Assembly: GCF_050003625.1 (NCBI RefSeq)
Contig: NC_134397.1
Location: forward strand, 149,419,526-149,483,525
Origin: Haematobia irritans
Taxonomy: Eukaryota > Arthropoda > Insecta > Diptera > Muscidae
Length of the DNA stretch: 64,000 bases
Direction: 5' to 3'
How positions within the stretch are numbered: position 1 is the stretch's first letter; each line of letters opens with the position of its first letter. The translations under genes were made by a program, and so were the position numbers. Positions 63,515 to 64,000 of this stretch are shown piece after piece. Below the pieces are notes generated by a model, which did no database searches, was not told where the DNA came from, and saw only the letters and a list, made by a program, of their open reading frames with translations.

Positions 63515-64000
63515 TTATTGAGAGCGAGGAAGTAACACAAGCTTATGAATAGGTCGAGAAATAATTCCAGTCTGTGTTCGTAAATCCACAACACGAACAC
63601 GGTTATCACGACCATGATGAAGTTTTATAACTCGCCCCAAACGCCAATCATTGGGAGCGAGAGCTTCATGACGAAGTACAACTAGATCATTAATTTTTAG
63701 ATCTTCTTGAGAATTCTTCCATTTCGTGCGCTTATGAAGCTCCTTCAAATATTCGGCCTTCCACCTTCGGCAGAATTCCTGCTGAATCAACTTCAAACGT
63801 CGCCAACGATTTAGCAACGACGTGTTCTTTGCGGATTCCTCTGGCTCTGCTGGAGAAAGAAGAGATCCCCCTATGAGGAAGTGACCGGGAGAAAGGGCAC
63901 CGAAGTCATCAATATTGTCTGATATCGGAGTTAATGGCCTGGAATTGAGACAAGATTCTATGGTGGCCAAAATTGTAGCAAATTCTTCAAAAGTATGTCG
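63515..64000 (-). CDS. Bel/Pao Pol, integrase end and DUF5641 domain (partial)
   Basis: Open from the window edge (64000) to the stop at 63515, 161 codons. The N-terminal part is the end of the integrase core with the catalytic Glu in ATIESCLNSRPL. The linker GALSPGHFLIGG follows, then the DUF5641 domain typical of Bel/Pao Pol: LNRWRRLKLIQQEFCRRW, EYLKELHKRTKW, DLVVLRHEALAPNDWRLGRV and VRVVDLRT, ending RPIHKLVLLP. No lesion is seen in this part. Upstream Gag, protease, reverse transcriptase and RNase H should lie beyond the window. It is transcribed opposite to the host gene in whose intron it sits. Confidence 0.92.
   Translation of the reverse strand, partial: RHTFEEFATILATIESCLNSRPLTPISDNIDDFGALSPGHFLIGGSLLSPAEPEESAKNTSLLNRWRRLKLIQQEFCRRWKAEYLKELHKRTKWKNSQEDLKINDLVVLRHEALAPNDWRLGRVIKLHHGRDNRVRVVDLRTQTGIISRPIHKLVLLPRSQ

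Larger units (their letters stand above)
59204..64000 (+). other. Intron of the adhesion-GPCR gene (runs past window)
   Basis: Starts GTAAGC at 59204. No acceptor followed by membrane-helix coding sequence is seen on the + strand up to 64000. It holds a short inverted repeat, family B and E DINEs, and the 3' part of an antisense Bel/Pao element. Confidence 0.6.

Overview
The window is repeat-dominated nuclear DNA of a higher (calyptrate, muscid-like) fly. I base this on the insect-type transposons, the very AT-rich intergenic DNA, intron and polyadenylation signals, and fly-type proteins. The species assignment is inference. Only two host genes are visible, each as one large exon on the + strand: an unrecognised protein with three related domains and a long charged linker (27164-29982), and the ectodomain exon of an adhesion-type GPCR (57889-59203). 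Nearly everything else is mobile or tandem DNA, so there are no operons.

Layout. 1-6394 is a 125-bp satellite arranged in about 3.65-kb higher-order units that include the tip of a neighbouring transposon. 6395-26955 is mostly nested DINE-1/HINE-like elements (non-autonomous, Helentron-type). I sort these into five families by their 5' tips: A (TATACCCACCACCATAG), B (TATACCCTCCACCATAG), C (TATACCCTGCTCCACAC), D (TATACCCTAAACCACAT) and E (TATACCCTTCACCACTA). They carry 152-153-bp internal repeats, GTCY microsatellites and terminal hairpins. A hAT element with a perfect 8-bp target duplication sits at 25877-26735.

27-39 kb holds the first gene, two broken DD37E mariner elements (one inserted into the transposase of a second Tc1/mariner element) and further DINEs. 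40.3-50.6 kb is a tandem triplication whose copies act as 'empty sites' for one another, which dates and delimits at least six insertions. 50.6-57.3 kb is again DINE in DINE, at one place three levels deep. 57.9 kb onward is the adhesion-GPCR exon and the start of its intron. That intron is filled by DINEs and by the 3' end of an antisense Bel/Pao LTR retrotransposon (61865 to the window end).

The most unusual item is in that retrotransposon. In the position where some elements carry an env gene there is an ORF, preceded by a good splice acceptor, that encodes a second Gag-type zinc-knuckle block plus a DUF1758 protease-like domain lacking the catalytic Asp. Other notable items are the co-variation of DINE 5' and 3' subterminal repeats between families, the shared ~153-bp hairpin-bearing unit, and the satellite/DINE junction.
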